A stretch of 64,000 nt of DNA from Methyloprofundus sp. (lineage in GTDB: Bacteria > Pseudomonadota > Gammaproteobacteria > Methylococcales > Methylomonadaceae): contig JACUUF010000006.1 in NCBI GenBank assembly GCA_014859465.1, forward strand, positions 1-64,000, given 5' to 3'. The translations under genes and the position numbers were made by a program. This document shows, piece by piece, positions 18,719-28,649 of this stretch; within the stretch, counting starts at the first letter, position 1; the number at the start of each line of letters is the position of its first letter. The notes below the pieces were generated by a model. It ran no database searches. It saw nothing but the letters and a program-made list of their open reading frames with translations, and was not told the origin of the DNA.

Positions 18719-19820
18719 CATCACCCCTCCTCGCTGGTTATTAGCAGAGCTCACTTATAAATGCCCACTGCAATGCCCTTACTGCTCCAATCCTCTCGAC
18801 TATGCAAAGCATAGCGACGAAATCAGTACAGCAGATTGGAAGCGCGTACTCGCCGAAGCACGCAAAATGGGCGCGGTACAGCTCGGCTTTTCTGGTGGCG
18901 AACCTTTAACCCGCCAAGACTTACCCGAATTAGTCGAACACGCACGCGAACTCGGTTATTACTCCAATCTAATCACCTCAGGCTATGGTTTAACGGAAGC
19001 AAAAATCATTCAGTTAAAAAAAGCCGGCTTAGATCATATCCAAGTTAGCATTCAAGCCAGCAGCCAAGAGTTAAACGACCATATAGCAGGCACTAAATCA
19101 TTTCAGAGCAAACAAGAAGTAGCACGCCTAGTAAAAAAACACGGCTATCCGATGGTCTTATGCGTGGTGATTCATCGTGAAAATATTCACCAAATGGCGG
19201 ATATTTTAGCCATGGCCGAAGCGCTTGGCGCAGATTATGTTGAACTAGCCAACACCCAATACTACGGCTGGGCACATGCTAACCGCGACTTACTCATGCC
19301 CACCCAAGAACAGTACCAAGCAGCAGAAGAAATTGCCCAAACGTTTAAAGAGAAAGTCGCGGGTAAAATGAAAATCTATTATGTTGTACCTGATTTTCAT
19401 GAAGATCGCCCCAAAGCCTGCATGAATGGCTGGGGCACTACGTTTTTAACGATTGCCCCTGATGGCGTTGCCCTGCCCTGTCATTCCGCGCGTGAATTGC
19501 CTGGTTTAGATTGCCCGAATGTCAACGATTATAGTGTTTCTGAAATCTGGCATGAATCCAAAGCATTTAACTTTTTCCGTGGCACAGAATGGATGCAAGA
19601 GCCGTGCAAAAGTTGCGCTGAAAAAGACAAAGACTTTGGCGGCTGTCGCTGCCAAGCCTATTTACTCACTGGCGATATGTACAAAACTGACCCAGTATGC
19701 AGTAAATCACCAGATAAGCACATCATCACAGAGGCTATTGCGTCAGCGCGGCAATCAGCATTAAGCGACAATGAAAAACCGCTAATTTTCCGTAATAGCA
19801 AGAACTCAAAAGCTTATTAG
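18696..19820 (+). CDS. pqqE: PqqA peptide cyclase PqqE (radical SAM)
   Basis: Radical SAM enzyme that links Glu16 and Tyr20 of PqqA. The 374-residue protein has the CxxxCxxC cluster motif at Cys23, Cys27 and Cys30, a SAM-binding SGGEP, and a C-terminal SPASM domain with many cysteines ([28 protein letters not shown]). The start at 18696 lies within the end of pqqD. The stop is only 7 nt before an unrelated toxin-antitoxin gene. Confidence 0.97.
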   Translation: MAGSNKTNITPPRWLLAELTYKCPLQCPYCSNPLDYAKHSDEISTADWKRVLAEARKMGAVQLGFSGGEPLTRQDLPELVEHARELGYYSNLITSGYGLTEAKIIQLKKAGLDHIQVSIQASSQELNDHIAGTKSFQSKQEVARLVKKHGYPMVLCVVIHRENIHQMADILAMAEALGADYVELANTQYYGWAHANRDLLMPTQEQYQAAEEIAQTFKEKVAGKMKIYYVVPDFHEDRPKACMNGWGTTFLTIAPDGVALPCHSARELPGLDCPNVNDYSVSEIWHESKAFNFFRGTEWMQEPCKSCAEKDKDFGGCRCQAYLLTGDMYKTDPVCSKSPDKHIITEAIASARQSALSDNEKPLIFRNSKNSKAY

Positions 19821-19827
19821 GCCTCGT

Positions 19828-20256
19828 ATGAGCTTAGATTTTTCAGCGTTTGCCAATGCCATCAGTCAGCTAGAAAAAAGTTTGGACTACGCGACCTCGC
19901 CATTAGCCAAGAGCGACCCAGGCTTATTTGAACAATTGCGCAATTCAATTATTCAATGCTTTGAATTTACTTATGAGCTCAGCCATAAAATGCTCAAGCG
20001 CTTTCTGGAAGAAACAGCGGCAAGCGCTGAAGACATTAATACCCACTCCTTTCAAGACCTGATTCGTACTGGCAACGAAAAAGACTTACTGCGCTCTGAC
20101 TGGCTGGTTTGGCGCACTTATCGCCAAGCGAGAATTAATAGCAGCCATTCTTATGACGCCGATAAAGCCGAACAAGTATATCAAATAGCCGCTGATTTTT
20201 TGCTTGAGGTCAAATACCTTCACCAGCAACTCATAGCAAGAAGTAACAAAGAATGA
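19828..20256 (+). CDS. hepT: HEPN-domain toxin HepT-like (HI0074 family)
   Basis: 142-residue helical HEPN protein. It carries the RX4HXY motif (RINSSHSY, near residue 109) typical of HepT RNase toxins; the motif's tyrosine is the known AMPylation site. The older annotation is 'nucleotidyltransferase substrate-binding protein, HI0074 family'. It overlaps the downstream MntA-like gene by 4 nt (ATGA). Together they form a type VII toxin-antitoxin module. It begins 7 nt after pqqE with no separate promoter visible, suggesting insertion into the pqq transcription unit. Confidence 0.88.
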   Translation: MSLDFSAFANAISQLEKSLDYATSPLAKSDPGLFEQLRNSIIQCFEFTYELSHKMLKRFLEETAASAEDINTHSFQDLIRTGNEKDLLRSDWLVWRTYRQARINSSHSYDADKAEQVYQIAADFLLEVKYLHQQLIARSNKE

Positions 20257-20537
20257 CCGATAGCATGGCTTTAGCAAAACTTGCTGTAAAGCCAGAAGAA
20301 TGGAAAGAAATAAACCAGATACTTAAAACCTACGCACCTTTATATGAAGTATGGGCATTTGGTTCGCGCGTCACAGGAAAAGCCAAACAATTTTCCGATC
20401 TGGATTTAGCTATTATCACCCAACAGTCTCTACCTTTAAGTGAGTATGCCATTATAAAGGAAGCCTTTGATGAATCAGACTTACCTTTCAAAGTAGATAT
20501 AGTAGATTGGGCGGCGACGTCAATCAACTTTCAATAA
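20253..20537 (+). CDS. mntA: MntA-like minimal nucleotidyltransferase antitoxin
   Basis: 94-residue nucleotidyltransferase. The signature GSX10DXD is exact (GS at about residue 37, SDLD after ten residues), followed by the third acidic residue in VDIVDW. In known HepT/MntA pairs this protein neutralises the toxin by AMPylating its HEPN tyrosine. Overlaps hepT by 4 nt, so the pair is translationally coupled. Confidence 0.88.
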   Translation: MTDSMALAKLAVKPEEWKEINQILKTYAPLYEVWAFGSRVTGKAKQFSDLDLAIITQQSLPLSEYAIIKEAFDESDLPFKVDIVDWAATSINFQ

Positions 20538-20640
20538 ATCATTAAAGCTAATAAAGTGAGCGTACAATGCGCACAAGACAAAATAGACGAGAACTAAATA
20601 GCGCACTCCTTGTTTTAATTTTTTACTATAAAAAAATAAT

Positions 20641-21975
20641 ATGATTGAAGAATTATTGTCAAAGAAAAGGTTTTATAACTTTAAGAAAATAGTTAAAGAT
20701 AATAATGAAGTTGATTATAGAAGTAGCTTTCAGAAAGATTATGATAGGTTGATTTTTTCAAATTCTTTTAGACGCCTGTCAAGAAAAACGCAAGTCCACC
20801 CCTTATCTGCAAACGATCATGTTCATAATAGACTAACCCATAGTTTAGAAGTTGCCAGCGTAGGAAGATCTTTAGGGCTTCAGTGTGGAAAAATGCTAAA
20901 AGCACAATATCCTACTGAAGAAATTGAGCCTTACGATGTTGCCTATATTATCCAGACGGCATGTTTAGCACATGATATTGGCAACCCACCCTTTGGTCAT
21001 GCTGGAGAAGAAGTCATTAAAGAATGGTTTAAAACACATGCTAATACTGAATTTTTAAGTTCTTTGAAAGCTGAAGAAATCAGTGATTTTCAACATTTTG
21101 ACGGTAATGCACAGAGCCTCAGAATTGTCAGTCAAATTGAAAATAACTTATCTCTTGGAGGTATGCGGCTTACGTTTGCCACCCTAGGTGCATTGGTAAA
21201 ATATCCTTATTCTTCAAGTGAGTGCAAGAAAAATGGCAGGTCAAAGTTTAATTGTTTTCAAAGCGAAAAAGAATTTTTTGATATTTTGTTTAGCGAACTT
21301 GGACTAAAAAGAGCGGATGGCTCTTATAAGAGACATATCTTTTCTTATTTAATGGAAGCAGCTGATGATATTTGTTACGGACTACTCGACTTACAAGATG
21401 CTATTGAGCTTGAAATCATCACTATTAATGATGTCCAAGCTATTTTTAGTCTGCTTTGTGATCGCACTGAAGTAGCAGAAACTTACGCCAATGATTCACT
21501 TTCTGACATTAAAAAAGTATCCAAGCTGGTCGCAAAAGCGATTGATAATTTAGCTATACATACCATGGAGGTATTTAAGGCAAACTACGAAGCATTAATG
21601 GGTGATCAGCAGCCAAAAGATTTAATTTCTTTATTCTCAGATGCAGCTCTAAAAAAAGGGATCGAGGATGCAAAAAGATTAGGGCACGAGAAAATATTTA
21701 ATGAACATAGAAAGATTGAACTTGAGTTGGGCGCCTATAATATTATAGAGACCATACTCGACAATCTAATCAAAGCTACATTTGAGCTGTATCAGACAGA
21801 TGAAGATTCACTTTCGTTTAGAAATAAGAGAGCGTTAGCTTTAATGGGGGGTGATAAGCCAGAAAAATCTGCTGAGTTATTTCATATGTACCAAAAAGTA
21901 ACCGATTACCTTGTAGGCATGACGGATAATCATGCAAAGTATGTAGCAAGCCAATTAAATGGTATGGGTATTTAA
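20641..21975 (+). CDS. dgt: dGTP triphosphohydrolase-like HD protein
   Basis: 444-residue HD-domain phosphohydrolase of the Dgt family, which cleaves dGTP to deoxyguanosine and triphosphate. Motifs: RRLSRKTQVHPL and NRLTHSLEVASVGRSLG at the N-terminus, CLAHDIGNPPFGHAGEE with the HD pair, and YLMEAADDICYGLLDLQDA. Codon use is visibly AT-richer than the genes on either side, and the start has no clear ribosome site, both hints of acquisition. Such dGTPases also occur as phage-defence nucleotide-depletion enzymes. Its place beside a toxin-antitoxin pair fits that idea but does not prove it. Confidence 0.85.
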   Translation: MIEELLSKKRFYNFKKIVKDNNEVDYRSSFQKDYDRLIFSNSFRRLSRKTQVHPLSANDHVHNRLTHSLEVASVGRSLGLQCGKMLKAQYPTEEIEPYDVAYIIQTACLAHDIGNPPFGHAGEEVIKEWFKTHANTEFLSSLKAEEISDFQHFDGNAQSLRIVSQIENNLSLGGMRLTFATLGALVKYPYSSSECKKNGRSKFNCFQSEKEFFDILFSELGLKRADGSYKRHIFSYLMEAADDICYGLLDLQDAIELEIITINDVQAIFSLLCDRTEVAETYANDSLSDIKKVSKLVAKAIDNLAIHTMEVFKANYEALMGDQQPKDLISLFSDAALKKGIEDAKRLGHEKIFNEHRKIELELGAYNIIETILDNLIKATFELYQTDEDSLSFRNKRALALMGGDKPEKSAELFHMYQKVTDYLVGMTDNHAKYVASQLNGMGI

Positions 21976-22147
21976 TACCTTCTCTGGCCAAGCAGAGCCT
22001 CTAAATTACACCGCTACTGTTTTGCCTCACCGATAAACAAGGTGAATATTATGCGCACTATAATTGACTGTTTTAGTGCAAAGCAGTCCCATAACGCCAT
22101 TTTTTAATTCAGATTAATCCAATCTCCATAAAACAAAAGGAATACTC

Positions 22148-22537
22148 ATGCTATCAAAAAAACAAATCACGGAACTAAAAGGGCAATTAGATAATCGTTT
22201 ATTGGAATTGCGCAGTGAAATTAAACAAGAATTACTGACCTTCGATAATGAGCAATATAACCAAACTGCCGGACAAGTACATGATATAGGTGATGACTCA
22301 TTGGTTGATTTTCTAATTGATATTAACCTCGCAGTGATTAATCGCCATATTCAGGAAGTGAAAGACATTGAAGCAGCTTTGCTAAAAATTAGTGAGGGTA
22401 ACTATGGGCAATGCAGTGACTGTGACGCTCCGATAAAATACCTACGCCTTGAAGCTCAGCCCACAGCAACTCGCTGCATAAAGTGTCAGGCAGAGCATGA
22501 GCAATCCTTGCATGATACCGAAGCTAAATATAGCTAA
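22148..22537 (+). CDS. DksA/TraR family zinc-finger protein
   Basis: 129-residue protein with a coiled-coil N-terminal half and a C-terminal C4 zinc finger (CSDCDAPIKYLRLEAQPTATRCIKC, about residues 89-113). Proteins of this family bind the secondary channel of RNA polymerase. It is shorter than DksA proper and lacks its usual DxxDxA coiled-coil tip, so it is better called DksA-like. The ribosome site AAAGGAA lies just before ATG 22148. Regulation target unknown. Confidence 0.85.
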   Translation: MLSKKQITELKGQLDNRLLELRSEIKQELLTFDNEQYNQTAGQVHDIGDDSLVDFLIDINLAVINRHIQEVKDIEAALLKISEGNYGQCSDCDAPIKYLRLEAQPTATRCIKCQAEHEQSLHDTEAKYS

Positions 22538-22693
22538 GTTGACTCCAAGATTAACAACCGTTTTATTCGATCTTCAGGGCTTATGCATTGTACTAGGGGC
22601 AACGATAGTTGATTTTTTTTTTGATTTCAAAAGTGCTGGCAAACTTCTAGTTTATCTTGGTTAAATACAAGCTAGAGGCGGCCAAAAATCGAT

Positions 22694-23905
22694 TTATCTG
22701 GGAATAAGGTTAAATAAAACTCGATATTTCACCATTGCCCAAATAATCAGAATCGTCGCCAAATGTATTCCAGTATTGATAAAAAAATTATGGTACCCGG
22801 GTAATGATGTACTACTGAACAATATTATAAAATAAACGTGCAGGATAAAAACATATAAAGAGGCTTGTCCTAACGGCACTAATAGCCAACCTAGCGCTTT
22901 ATTAATGGGCATCCAGTAGTGGCTTAGGGCATAATAAAAGACAATAAATAAGACTATATTGTTTATTACTCGGCCCAGGCCTAAAGTGTTTTTTTGAAAC
23001 CAGCCCATATAAATTTCATGAAGATAAGCGGGATCAATGAGCGAGAAAGTTCGCCAAGGCCAGAATATTGGTTTGGGATTATTTAAAGATAGAAATATAA
23101 AGACCAGACAAATGAGTCCAGCAATGCATATCAAGGGTTTATTTTTCGGATCAATCAAATAACCCAGCACCTTCTCATGATGGTAACCAACCGCCATGCC
23201 ATTGATAAACAGAAATTGCCAGGTAAGCGTAGGGAAGGCCCGCTCAAAACCTGCGCCCGTTATGCTCAGATGTAGCTTTTGATTGATGCCATATAGCAGG
23301 CAACTAGCGCCAATCAACAGCAGCGTTTTCCGCTGATGTAATCCAAACAGAACCAACGGCGCTAGTGCAATCAGCACAACATATAAGCCAATAACCTGAA
23401 ATTGGTGCGGACCAATTCTGAGTAACAAGGCTTGCTGCAGAATCGTTGACCAGGAAGCCGTGACCGGTGGATAGAGCGGATAAACCTGATCCGGCGCGGC
23501 GAGAGATACCCAGTTACTGACCTCAAAAGTATTAATGCTGGGAATCATGCGTAACACAGCGATACTTAAAATAATGAAAAGATTAATTCTGTATAACTGG
23601 AATGACCGCTGCCATAATTTTATGGCGCAACTTTTGAAACCTTCTCGACTTAAACGCCGCCTATATACCACGCCTAGAACAATGCCAGACAGAGTAACAA
23701 AACCTTCAGCACTGGAAACATAGCCAATCCGCCCCCAGGCAAACAGGCTAAATAGTGAAAAATATTCCATATGCACGCTAATAACAACCAGCATAATCAA
23801 ACCACGAAGGAAATCCAATCGTAGATCTCGGCCGACATGGTTATGCAAATAAGCAAACTGAGATGACAGAGGCGTGCTTGGCGTCACTACTGAGAAAGTT
23901 TTCAT
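22694..23905 (-). CDS. opgC: OpgC-like membrane acyltransferase
   Basis: 403-residue integral membrane protein with about ten helices. It opens with RDLRLDFLRGLIMLVVISVHMEYFSLFS, the OpgC pattern, followed by AEGFVTLSGIVLGVVYRRR and a C-terminal VPLGQASLYVFILHVYFI. OpgC proteins add succinyl groups to periplasmic glucans. It lies 20 nt downstream of a GH17-GT2 glucan synthase on the same strand, so the likely acceptor is that enzyme's glucan. No opgG/opgH is present here. Confidence 0.85.
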   Translation of the reverse strand: MKTFSVVTPSTPLSSQFAYLHNHVGRDLRLDFLRGLIMLVVISVHMEYFSLFSLFAWGRIGYVSSAEGFVTLSGIVLGVVYRRRLSREGFKSCAIKLWQRSFQLYRINLFIILSIAVLRMIPSINTFEVSNWVSLAAPDQVYPLYPPVTASWSTILQQALLLRIGPHQFQVIGLYVVLIALAPLVLFGLHQRKTLLLIGASCLLYGINQKLHLSITGAGFERAFPTLTWQFLFINGMAVGYHHEKVLGYLIDPKNKPLICIAGLICLVFIFLSLNNPKPIFWPWRTFSLIDPAYLHEIYMGWFQKNTLGLGRVINNIVLFIVFYYALSHYWMPINKALGWLLVPLGQASLYVFILHVYFIILFSSTSLPGYHNFFINTGIHLATILIIWAMVKYRVLFNLIPR

Positions 23906-23925
23906 TTATACCTTTTAGCTCTGCT

Positions 23926-26517
23926 TTAACTTTTTTGTTTTTTAAAAGATAAGTTGGGCGCGACATTAACCAAAAGCAACAACAAAGAAGCGGCATAAGG
24001 CGTTGATTGCACTAGCAAGACAGCAACCCATAATTGCCCAGTGACATTATCGAAATGCTCTAGCGATACCATATAAGTCACCGCAGACCAGAGTAAAATC
24101 AATAACAGTAACTCCTCTTTAATAGTCACTAATCCCGCTAAAAAAGGCCTGGTTTTTTCAAACTTAGGGGTACGCATAAAAGGGCGACCTGAGGTAAATA
24201 GCCCCTGCCAAATAGCTTTCGCCACGGTATGGGTCAGCGCGAGACCAGCAAGTGCAGCACCTAAAGTTTGCAGCGTAGAACAGCCAACACGGACATGATA
24301 AAGCCAAATAGTTCTAAATAACTTAAAACCAAATAAACCGATAGTTGGCAATATAAAAGCATTTACCGGCAATTCACTGTGTATCGGATCTGTTACTATA
24401 TTTGCGGTCAGAAATAAACTCGCAAAAGTAAATAACAGCGCCAAAGCATCGGAAAACCAAGGCAACCATCCGGCAAGAAAATAATAACGTTGCGCAGCAG
24501 TTAAATCAGATTTATTACCCAACAGTAAAGCGCGCCAATGACGCTTAAGAATTTGCATGGCGCCATAAACCCAGCGATGTCGTTGAATCATATAGCCTAA
24601 TATAGTATCGGGTGTTACCCCGCGCCCCATAGAGTCTTTGACATAAACAGAATCATAACCAGCGCGATATAAACGCAATCCAAGTTCGCTATCTTCACAG
24701 ATACACCATTCGCCCCAGTTACCGACAGACTCTAAAGCAGACTTGCGTACTAAAGTCATAGTGCCGTGTTGGATAATCGCGTTAAATTCATTGCGTTGCA
24801 CCATGCCAATCTGAAAAAAACCTGCATATTCCCAGTGACACAGCGCCTTAAAGCTATTTTCTTGCCAATCACGGTAATCCTGAGGTGCCTGTACAAAACC
24901 GACGTCTTCTTTAGCAAAATAAGGCACTAAACCTTTTAGCCAATTAGGATTGACAATATAATCACTGTCAATAACAGCAATAATTTCTGCATCCTTAGCG
25001 GTTTGTGTCAGTGCATAGTTTATTGCTCCCGCTTTATAGCCCGGCCAGTTATCTAAATGAAAAAAACGAAAAGTAGATCCAAGGCGAGTGCATTCCGCTT
25101 CAACCGGCAGCCATACTTCAGGATCTTTGGTGTTATTATCAATAATTAACACCTCTAAATTAGGGTAATCTAATTTAGCCAAAGCGGCTAAAGTTTGCTT
25201 GACCATTTCAGGCGGTTCATTATGAATAGGCACATGCAATGAAACTTTTGGATAAATAAAATCGCTCGGCGCTATAACCGCCTTAAAGCTTCGCTCTCCT
25301 TCTCGGTTCCATAGCACTTCTGAAATCTCTAGCGTTTCCACGAGCAAGACCAGAATTGCTAAAGCCTGCATGATAAGCAACAGAATCCACAGAGCCAAGC
25401 TGACTGTTGTTTGATATTGGCTCGCACCGATGGACGCAGTCCAAGCGATAGTCGAAGCAGAAAGATTTGCCATAATGCCAAAAAATAATTTCCCCGACAA
25501 TTTCATGCGAACTCTAGTAAACAAAAATATGATCATTAAGAGCATACTTAGAATCGCCGCACCAAAAGCCCAGTCTTGCCAGTCAGGCATATTAAACACA
25601 TCGCCCTGCATCTGGAATTTAGCTTGCCGATCTGCGGTAAATATACCCCAGTACGCGCCTGAAGAGCCTTCCATGGATTGCTTCCACGGCTGATCAAATG
25701 CCTCTACTATATAGTAAGTTAACTTTTGTTGTTTTGCGCGATTCAGGAAATCACGGAGAAATTTTACCTGATTGGCTTTGCTGGCCGTTGCCCCACGTAT
25801 CGGCTGACCATCTGACGGCCAGCCAACCTCGGTTAGAACGATAGGTTTATTAGGAAAAGCATCACGCAGTGCCTGATAACGATCGAAGACATAATCAACG
25901 GCTTGCTCAGCAGGAATACCTTCCCAGTAAGGCAAGATATGTGCTGCAATAAAATCCACTTGCTCGGCTAGTTCGGGGTGAGCTAACCATATATCCCAGG
26001 TCTCTGAAGTACTAATCGGACGCCATGAACGTTTACGAACCTGCTTAAGGTAAGCAATAAGCTCATCAACAGTTACTTCTTTGCGCAGCAGAGACTCATT
26101 ACCAACCAGGGTACGCACAATGTTATCACTATGTTTATTACGACTAAGGCTAATTAAAGCATCAACTTCTTTTTGACTTTCTACAGGATCGCTACTAATC
26201 CATGCGCCAAGGGTGACATTTAGATTATGCTGTGCCGCAAGTTCAGGGACTCGCTCAAGGCCGTTCTGAACACTATAGGTACGTACTGCATGAACACGGC
26301 CGGCTACTAAAGACAGATCCTCATTGATTTTCGCCTCACCAGGATAAAGACCTTTTGTCGGATCATGATGCTCGCGCATAGGATTAAAGGCTACGCCCAT
26401 CATCGGTCCAACCCAAGATTGCACTTTGTCAGGACGATTTATGTAGGCCCAGAAAAAGAAATTAGCGATCACAAGGAGAGCAAGCGTTATAAGTGTAAAG
26501 CTGGTTTTTTTTATCAA
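23926..26517 (-). CDS. GH17-GT2 membrane beta-glucan synthase (NdvB-like)
   Basis: 863-residue protein joining a periplasmic glycoside hydrolase family 17 domain to a family 2 processive glucosyltransferase. Order: an N-terminal membrane anchor (residues 7-28); the GH17 domain with LVGNES (acid/base Glu) and TEVGWPSDG (nucleophile Glu); two helices; the GT2 core with DSDY, EDSELGLRL and QRHRW; and further helices. Both GH17 glutamates are kept, so it may act as a transglycosylase that branches or cyclises the glucan, as proposed for NdvB/NdvC in rhizobia and Pseudomonas. It forms an operon with opgC. The linkage type cannot be read from the sequence. Confidence 0.85.
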   Translation of the reverse strand: MIKKTSFTLITLALLVIANFFFWAYINRPDKVQSWVGPMMGVAFNPMREHHDPTKGLYPGEAKINEDLSLVAGRVHAVRTYSVQNGLERVPELAAQHNLNVTLGAWISSDPVESQKEVDALISLSRNKHSDNIVRTLVGNESLLRKEVTVDELIAYLKQVRKRSWRPISTSETWDIWLAHPELAEQVDFIAAHILPYWEGIPAEQAVDYVFDRYQALRDAFPNKPIVLTEVGWPSDGQPIRGATASKANQVKFLRDFLNRAKQQKLTYYIVEAFDQPWKQSMEGSSGAYWGIFTADRQAKFQMQGDVFNMPDWQDWAFGAAILSMLLMIIFLFTRVRMKLSGKLFFGIMANLSASTIAWTASIGASQYQTTVSLALWILLLIMQALAILVLLVETLEISEVLWNREGERSFKAVIAPSDFIYPKVSLHVPIHNEPPEMVKQTLAALAKLDYPNLEVLIIDNNTKDPEVWLPVEAECTRLGSTFRFFHLDNWPGYKAGAINYALTQTAKDAEIIAVIDSDYIVNPNWLKGLVPYFAKEDVGFVQAPQDYRDWQENSFKALCHWEYAGFFQIGMVQRNEFNAIIQHGTMTLVRKSALESVGNWGEWCICEDSELGLRLYRAGYDSVYVKDSMGRGVTPDTILGYMIQRHRWVYGAMQILKRHWRALLLGNKSDLTAAQRYYFLAGWLPWFSDALALLFTFASLFLTANIVTDPIHSELPVNAFILPTIGLFGFKLFRTIWLYHVRVGCSTLQTLGAALAGLALTHTVAKAIWQGLFTSGRPFMRTPKFEKTRPFLAGLVTIKEELLLLILLWSAVTYMVSLEHFDNVTGQLWVAVLLVQSTPYAASLLLLLVNVAPNLSFKKQKS

Positions 26518-27058
26518 TGGTTTGCCTCTAATCTTAAATCTATTAACAACAGCCTAGAGACTATTCTCTGCTCATCACTAATAGACCTGGCCAAATAGCT
26601 TATTAAAAGGATTTTCCAAGCACCGGCAGATAGAGTTAATAATTGCTCAAAATATTTCCTCTATTCAGTTACTCTTTGCTGAAAGATCGCATTCTACTAC
26701 ATTACACTTAACACTCTGGAGTAAGAATAATTGGCTATCATTTTAATGCACGAGTACTCAATGGTGAGAGGTATGAATACGCTACAACTAGCTTCCATCT
26801 CCAGAGAAATCGGCGCTGCTTGGTCGCGGAGTTTATATAAAGCACCCAAAAAACAGCCCATAATAGAGCGACTATCTGAACTACGCTTGTTACTTCTTTT
26901 GCAATTTTGATTATTTAATTGATATTAGGCACCGATTTTTATGAATCAATGCCTTATGATTTTTTTTGATTCGCTTCAGATCATATTCTACCTGAAGCGT
27001 GCGTAACATCCGTTATTTAAAAGCTCATATAATAATGATGATTTAGGCTTATTTTGCC
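26518..27058. other. 541-nt intergenic region without a convincing gene
   Basis: Lies between the glucan synthase start and the ubiX 3' end. It holds an 8-bp inverted repeat (CGCTTCAG 26972-26979, CTGAAGCG 26992-26999) with a T-run before rather than after it, so it is not a normal terminator. A 45-codon plus-strand frame (26773-26910), preceded by a GAGAGGT-like ribosome site, encodes MNTLQLASISREIGAAW and a leucine-rich end. I do not recognise it and give it little weight. The glucan synthase promoter must lie at the left edge, but I cannot place it. Confidence 0.5.
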
Positions 27059-27637
27059 TTACAACCCTTCCCAAGGCGTAAATAACCCTGCTACATTAAC
27101 ACCAAACATATCCAACACCCGCCCTACTCCGTCATCAACCATTGCCGCAATCGAATTGGATTTATTATAAAATGCTGGCATCGGCGGAAAAATAATCGCC
27201 CCCATTTCTGTAGCGCTCGCCATATTGCGAATATGTGCTAAATTTAATGGTGTTTCGCGCGGCATAATAACCACACGTCTACGCTCTTTTAATGCGACAT
27301 CCGCAGAGCGCGAGATTAAATTATCGCCGAAACCATGCGCTATCGCAGCTAAGGTTTTCATCGAACAGGGGGCAACAATGACACCCTCTGTTTTAAACGA
27401 GCCACTGGCAATAGTTGAAGCAATATCATCAATGCCATGCGTAACATCGGCCAAAGCATACAGCTCAGAACGACTCATTTCTAATTCATATTTTAAATTA
27501 ACCAGGCCTGCGGCAGAAATCACTAAATGCGCTTCCCATTCGTCTTGTTGCCGCAAGACTTGTAACATACGCACACCGTAAATTGCACCCGTTGCCCCAG
27601 TCATAGCGATCACTAAGCGTTTTTTCTGTTTGCTCAT
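27059..27637 (-). CDS. ubiX: Flavin prenyltransferase UbiX
   Basis: Makes prenylated FMN for the UbiD decarboxylase in ubiquinone synthesis. The 192-residue protein has the N-terminal VIAMTGATGAIYGVRML flavin loop, VIVAPCSMKTLAAIAHGFGDNLISRSADVALKERR, and PRETPLNLAHIRNM. The start codon overlaps the stop of the upstream peptidase gene by 4 nt, so they share a transcript. Confidence 0.95.
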   Translation of the reverse strand: MSKQKKRLVIAMTGATGAIYGVRMLQVLRQQDEWEAHLVISAAGLVNLKYELEMSRSELYALADVTHGIDDIASTIASGSFKTEGVIVAPCSMKTLAAIAHGFGDNLISRSADVALKERRRVVIMPRETPLNLAHIRNMASATEMGAIIFPPMPAFYNKSNSIAAMVDDGVGRVLDMFGVNVAGLFTPWEGL

Positions 27638-28587
27638 TTTAGCTTCTCCGCCATGGCATCGGTTGCCGCCACTAAAGCATCGATCATTGCATCGCCTTGC
27701 GCAATATGCCCAGCAGTTGGCAAAATCTTATACTCTGCATGAGGCAGAGCCGCAAATAATTTAAAACTGGCTTGCATAGGACAGACAAAGTCATAACGAC
27801 CATGAATAATAATGACCGGGGTATCTTGCAGCGTAGTACAGCCCTCTAATACCTGGTTCTCGCGAATAAAATAACGATTCCGCGCATAATGCAATTCCAT
27901 TTTTACCTGATCAACCATTGTCTGGGTAATATGTTCACCTTGTCGAGCACGATCATAAGCTGCACCCAAAACCACTTGACTAGTCCATTGCATCCACGCC
28001 CGCGTTACTCGGCGCACCGCCACTTCATCATCGCCCCATAGAGCAGTGAAAACAGAGCGCATAGGCTGCTCCTTATCAGCATCTACAGGTAAACTATCGA
28101 GTAATTCCTGCCATTGCTCAGGATAAATCCGATTGGCACCATTGCCCGCAAACCACTCTAAGTCTTCTTGCCGCGCGAGAAAAACACCGCGCACAATAAT
28201 TCCAAATACATAGTTTTTAAACTGCTGTGCGTATAATAAAGCTAAAGTACTGCCCCACGAGCCGCTAAATAACAGCCATTTTTCGATTTTCAATTGCTGC
28301 CGAATGCGTTCCATATCGGCGATTAAATTCTGTGTATTATTTTCCTCTAATTCACCAAAAGGCTGAGATAAGCCGCAGCCACGCTGATCAAACAAAATAA
28401 TATGATACAACTCGGGATTAAAAAAACAGCGGTGTTGTGGCCTAGTACCTGAACAAGGACCGCCATGCAAAAACAGCACAGGAATACCTTCTGGGTTGCC
28501 TGACTGCTCTACATAAACTTTATGTTGACTAGCTGTTTCGAGAAAGAAGGTATGGAAAGGTTCTATTTCTGGATAAAGTGACTGCAT
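27634..28587 (-). CDS. pip: Proline iminopeptidase
   Basis: Alpha/beta-hydrolase releasing N-terminal proline from peptides. The 317-residue protein shows FLHGGPCSGTRPQHRCFFNPELY, DQRGCGLSQP, the nucleophile elbow SGSWGSTLALLYAQ, and the late HGRYDFVCP and AGHIAQG containing the catalytic Asp and His. The length is typical. It is the first gene of a two-gene unit with ubiX. Confidence 0.93.
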   Translation of the reverse strand: MQSLYPEIEPFHTFFLETASQHKVYVEQSGNPEGIPVLFLHGGPCSGTRPQHRCFFNPELYHIILFDQRGCGLSQPFGELEENNTQNLIADMERIRQQLKIEKWLLFSGSWGSTLALLYAQQFKNYVFGIIVRGVFLARQEDLEWFAGNGANRIYPEQWQELLDSLPVDADKEQPMRSVFTALWGDDEVAVRRVTRAWMQWTSQVVLGAAYDRARQGEHITQTMVDQVKMELHYARNRYFIRENQVLEGCTTLQDTPVIIIHGRYDFVCPMQASFKLFAALPHAEYKILPTAGHIAQGDAMIDALVAATDAMAEKLK

Positions 28588-28649
28588 CTTAATTTGTTAT
28601 ATTTTTTGTTTTATTTTCGATAGGGCGTAGCTTTAGCGCGCCAATGCTG

